Below are positions 62,221 to 64,000 of a stretch of 64,000 nucleotides of DNA, one piece after another. The notes beneath the pieces were generated by a model that worked only from the letters and a program-made list of their open reading frames with translations, did no database searches and was not told the origin of the DNA. The first letter of the stretch is position 1. Each line of letters starts with the position of its first letter. The stretch spans positions 1 to 64,000 of the forward strand of contig NZ_JAIEUI010000016.1 in NCBI RefSeq assembly GCF_022234545.1, in the 5' to 3' direction. A program made the translations under genes and the position numbers. This DNA is from Paenibacillus piscarius (lineage in GTDB: Bacteria; Bacillota; Bacilli; Paenibacillales; Paenibacillaceae).

Positions 62221-63137
62221 GAGTTGCAGGCTTCATCGGTTCCAATCTTGCCGAGAGGCTGCTGCGGGAAGGCCATACCGTTACCGGTGTTGATAATTTG
62301 CTGACCGGGTCCACTGTCAACATGGACAATCTCTTACATTCCCCCAATTTCAAGTTTATTGAGCATGATGTCATTTATCCGCTCGCAGTTGAAGGACCTG
62401 TCGATTGGGTGATGCATTTCGCAAGTCCTGCCAGCCCGCCTAAATATTTGTCCTATCCGATCGAAACGATGAGGGTCAACAGTGAAGGAACGATGCATCT
62501 GCTGCAGCTGGCCAAAGAAAAGCAGGCTGCGTTCTTCTTGGCTTCAACAAGCGAAATCTACGGTAACCCAACCGTTCACCCTCAGCCGGAGAGCTATTAT
62601 GGCAACGTGAATTCGATTGGAACAAGAAGCTGCTACAACGAAGCGAAGCGGTATGCAGAGGCGATCACCTACTGGATGAACAGGAAATACGGCATACCGG
62701 TAAGGGTCATCCGGATCTTCAATACATTCGGCCCGAAGATGGATTTAGATGACGGACGTGTCATTACCAATTTCATTCATCAAATCATGTCCAAGCACAA
62801 CCTTACGATATATGGCGACGGCAGACAGACGAGGAGCTTTCAATATATTGACGACTTGCTGGAAGGGATTATAAGACTGCTGGGTACCACGTATGAACAG
62901 CCAGTCAATTTGGGGAATCCGCAGGAGGTCACCATCCTTGAAGTCGCTCAAATGTTGAAGAAGCTCATGAAGTCCGACGCGCAGATCGAGTTTCTCCCGC
63001 TGCCGGAAGACGATCCGAGGAGAAGGAGACCGGATATTACCATTTCCAGGACGATCATGGACTGGGAACCGGCGATCAGCTTGCAGGAGGCACTCGCTAG
63101 AACGATCCATTATTACCAGGGGCAATATATCCATTAA
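62202..63137 (+). CDS. NDP-sugar epimerase/decarboxylase-like SDR (UXS-type) with damaged start
   Basis: An extended SDR similar to UDP-glucuronate decarboxylases. Rossmann loop TGVAGFIGSNLAERLL, HFASPASPPKYLSYPIETMRVNSEGT, the SSTSEIYGNP-like LASTSEIYGNPT, active-site YNEAK with RSCYNEAKRYAEA, and IFNTFGPKMDLDDGRVI. The frame is open upstream to 62019 but that part is not homologous to the family and overlaps the preceding gene. No ATG/GTG/TTG lies at the expected start; ATT 62202 is six bases after GGGGGG. It may use a rare start, be read by an odd long extension, or be inactivated. Confidence 0.75.
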   Translation: MFIVLTGVAGFIGSNLAERLLREGHTVTGVDNLLTGSTVNMDNLLHSPNFKFIEHDVIYPLAVEGPVDWVMHFASPASPPKYLSYPIETMRVNSEGTMHLLQLAKEKQAAFFLASTSEIYGNPTVHPQPESYYGNVNSIGTRSCYNEAKRYAEAITYWMNRKYGIPVRVIRIFNTFGPKMDLDDGRVITNFIHQIMSKHNLTIYGDGRQTRSFQYIDDLLEGIIRLLGTTYEQPVNLGNPQEVTILEVAQMLKKLMKSDAQIEFLPLPEDDPRRRRPDITISRTIMDWEPAISLQEALARTIHYYQGQYIH

Positions 63138-63150
63138 ACGGGAGGTACCT

Positions 63151-63402
63151 ATGCAAGAACAGATCCTAGCAATGATAAGTGAAGTCAAGGACGACACCGG
63201 GCTGGCAATCCGCTTGAACGGGCATTCCAGCATTATGGAAGACGGGGGATTGGACTCTTTACAGCTAATTACTTTCTTATTGAAGGTGGAGGAGCGTTAC
63301 GGTATTGTAATTGATTTCGAACAATTCGAATTCGATTGTATGGAATCGGTTACAGTCTTCTGCAATTATATTTCAGAGCTGCAGAAGACGGCATCTGCAT
63401 GA
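63151..63402 (+). CDS. Second acyl/peptidyl carrier protein
   Basis: An 83-residue carrier protein with phosphopantetheine serine S36 in MEDGGLDSLQLITF. CGGGAGGTACC precedes the ATG. Distinct in sequence from the first carrier protein; two carriers with one ligase suggest separate acyl units or successive steps. Confidence 0.85.
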   Translation: MQEQILAMISEVKDDTGLAIRLNGHSSIMEDGGLDSLQLITFLLKVEERYGIVIDFEQFEFDCMESVTVFCNYISELQKTASA

Positions 63403-63448
63403 ATGATAGACGCAAGCGCTTGAAACCATGGATGGAGGAAGAGAGTTT

Positions 63449-64000
63449 ATGGGGAAGCGGACAGTAACGATTCTATGCTCGGGTTTCGGTCTGGGATTCT
63501 ATATTCCCGGCCTGTTAGCTGCAAGCGATTTCGATTCAAGGGGTATCGCGACGGAAGTGCTCGTGTTCGAAAGCTTGTTGGAGCATGACAAGAAGGAGCA
63601 TATTGCCGACAGCCGGAAGGCGTACCATAATAATTTCGCACTTGCCAATTTTTCGGCCCGAATGCCGATGGATATCCGCGGCAGCATAGATTATGCCCAG
63701 GTTGAGCTAATGCTGGAGGCTTGGAAGGCGGAAGAACGCTATGAATTCATATCGTTATCCGGACACTGGGTCTATATTCTGGATTTGTATAGGGAGAAGA
63801 TGCTGCCGAATCCAATTCATGTAGACCTGCTCTACGTCGATTCAGATCTGGCCCCGTCCTGGAAGAGCCTGAAGAAGTTTCATCCCCGGTATGACGAGCA
63901 TTATTACAATGCATGTCTCTATGACACCGGTAAGATGGCGATTCGGTGCGAAATCACGGTTCTCTCTGGTGCGCCGCTGCCCTTCGAGTCAAGGAAGCAG
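63449..64000 (+). CDS. Possible glycosyltransferase, 5' part (runs off window)
   Basis: 184 codons open to the window edge, beginning GKRTVTILCSGFGLGFYIPGLLAA. The N-terminal strand and Gly-rich turn resemble GT-B glycosyltransferase starts (as in UDP-glycosyltransferases), but no decisive motif lies in the visible half. GATGGAGGAAGAG precedes the ATG. The neighbouring sugar-nucleotide SDR supports a glycosyl role; confidence is limited. Confidence 0.5.
   Translation, partial: MGKRTVTILCSGFGLGFYIPGLLAASDFDSRGIATEVLVFESLLEHDKKEHIADSRKAYHNNFALANFSARMPMDIRGSIDYAQVELMLEAWKAEERYEFISLSGHWVYILDLYREKMLPNPIHVDLLYVDSDLAPSWKSLKKFHPRYDEHYYNACLYDTGKMAIRCEITVLSGAPLPFESRKQ

Noticed and set aside
1..64000. 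CRISPR array or additional tRNA genes
   Set aside because: No regularly spaced identical repeats and no cloverleaf sequences were found on reading both strands, though a short tRNA could be missed by eye.

Overview
The window looks like a Paenibacillus-type Firmicute chromosome. It opens with the last 61 bases of a 5S rRNA, carries a pur operon in the Bacillus subtilis gene order (purEKBCSQLFMNHD), and has AGGAGG-type ribosome binding sites, TTG/GTG starts and many dispersed palindromic intergenic repeats. Assignments rest on reading the sequence and on family knowledge; no database search was possible.

Layout. 1-9300: 5S end and terminator, a cluster of DnaA-box-like sites, an acyl-ACP thioesterase, an ECF sigma factor with a DUF4179 partner, an AraC/GyrI-like regulator and TrmO on the minus strand, topoisomerase III, an MFS transporter, a DUF1294 protein and a universal stress protein. 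9350-24540: complete IMP biosynthesis operon behind a PurBox pair, a sigma-A promoter, a guanine-type purine riboswitch and an intrinsic terminator. Two copies of a structured ~120-base repeat with compensatory changes sit inside the operon. 24560-36735: a possible small RNA, a SEC-C protein, an NmrA-like/PadR pair, a chemotaxis receptor, ilvA, two minus-strand envelope proteins, hydrolases and YerB. 36940-44260: Pit phosphate transport with its DUF47 partner, then a glutamine-type ABC transporter preceded by a consensus GlnR/TnrA site and followed by a GlnK/GlnL-type two-component system. 44514-50458: CorA, YqfQ-like protein, YerC, CbiX-like chelatase, DgkB and RlmD.

50459-58840 is a visibly AT-rich accessory island. 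It encodes a P-loop GTPase-like protein behind a perfect promoter and a multi-hairpin leader, a decayed IS3/IS150-type element, a two-helix membrane protein, and a tightly coupled AAA ATPase / subtilisin-like protease pair. A 16-bp direct repeat lies in the end of rlmD and at the far side of the island, where it is part of a second RlmD-like C-terminal coding fragment followed by a strong terminator. This suggests insertion at the 3' end of rlmD. The gene set resembles a biological-conflict (possibly anti-phage) island; that role is inferred.

59249-64000 (runs off the window) is the start of a second accessory locus: carrier protein, AMP-forming ligase, a protein resembling BtrH-type N-terminal domains, an NDP-sugar epimerase/decarboxylase-like protein with a damaged 5' end, a second carrier protein and a possible glycosyltransferase. 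I read it as a carrier-protein-tethered acyl pathway for decorating a sugar or glycoside, of unknown product.
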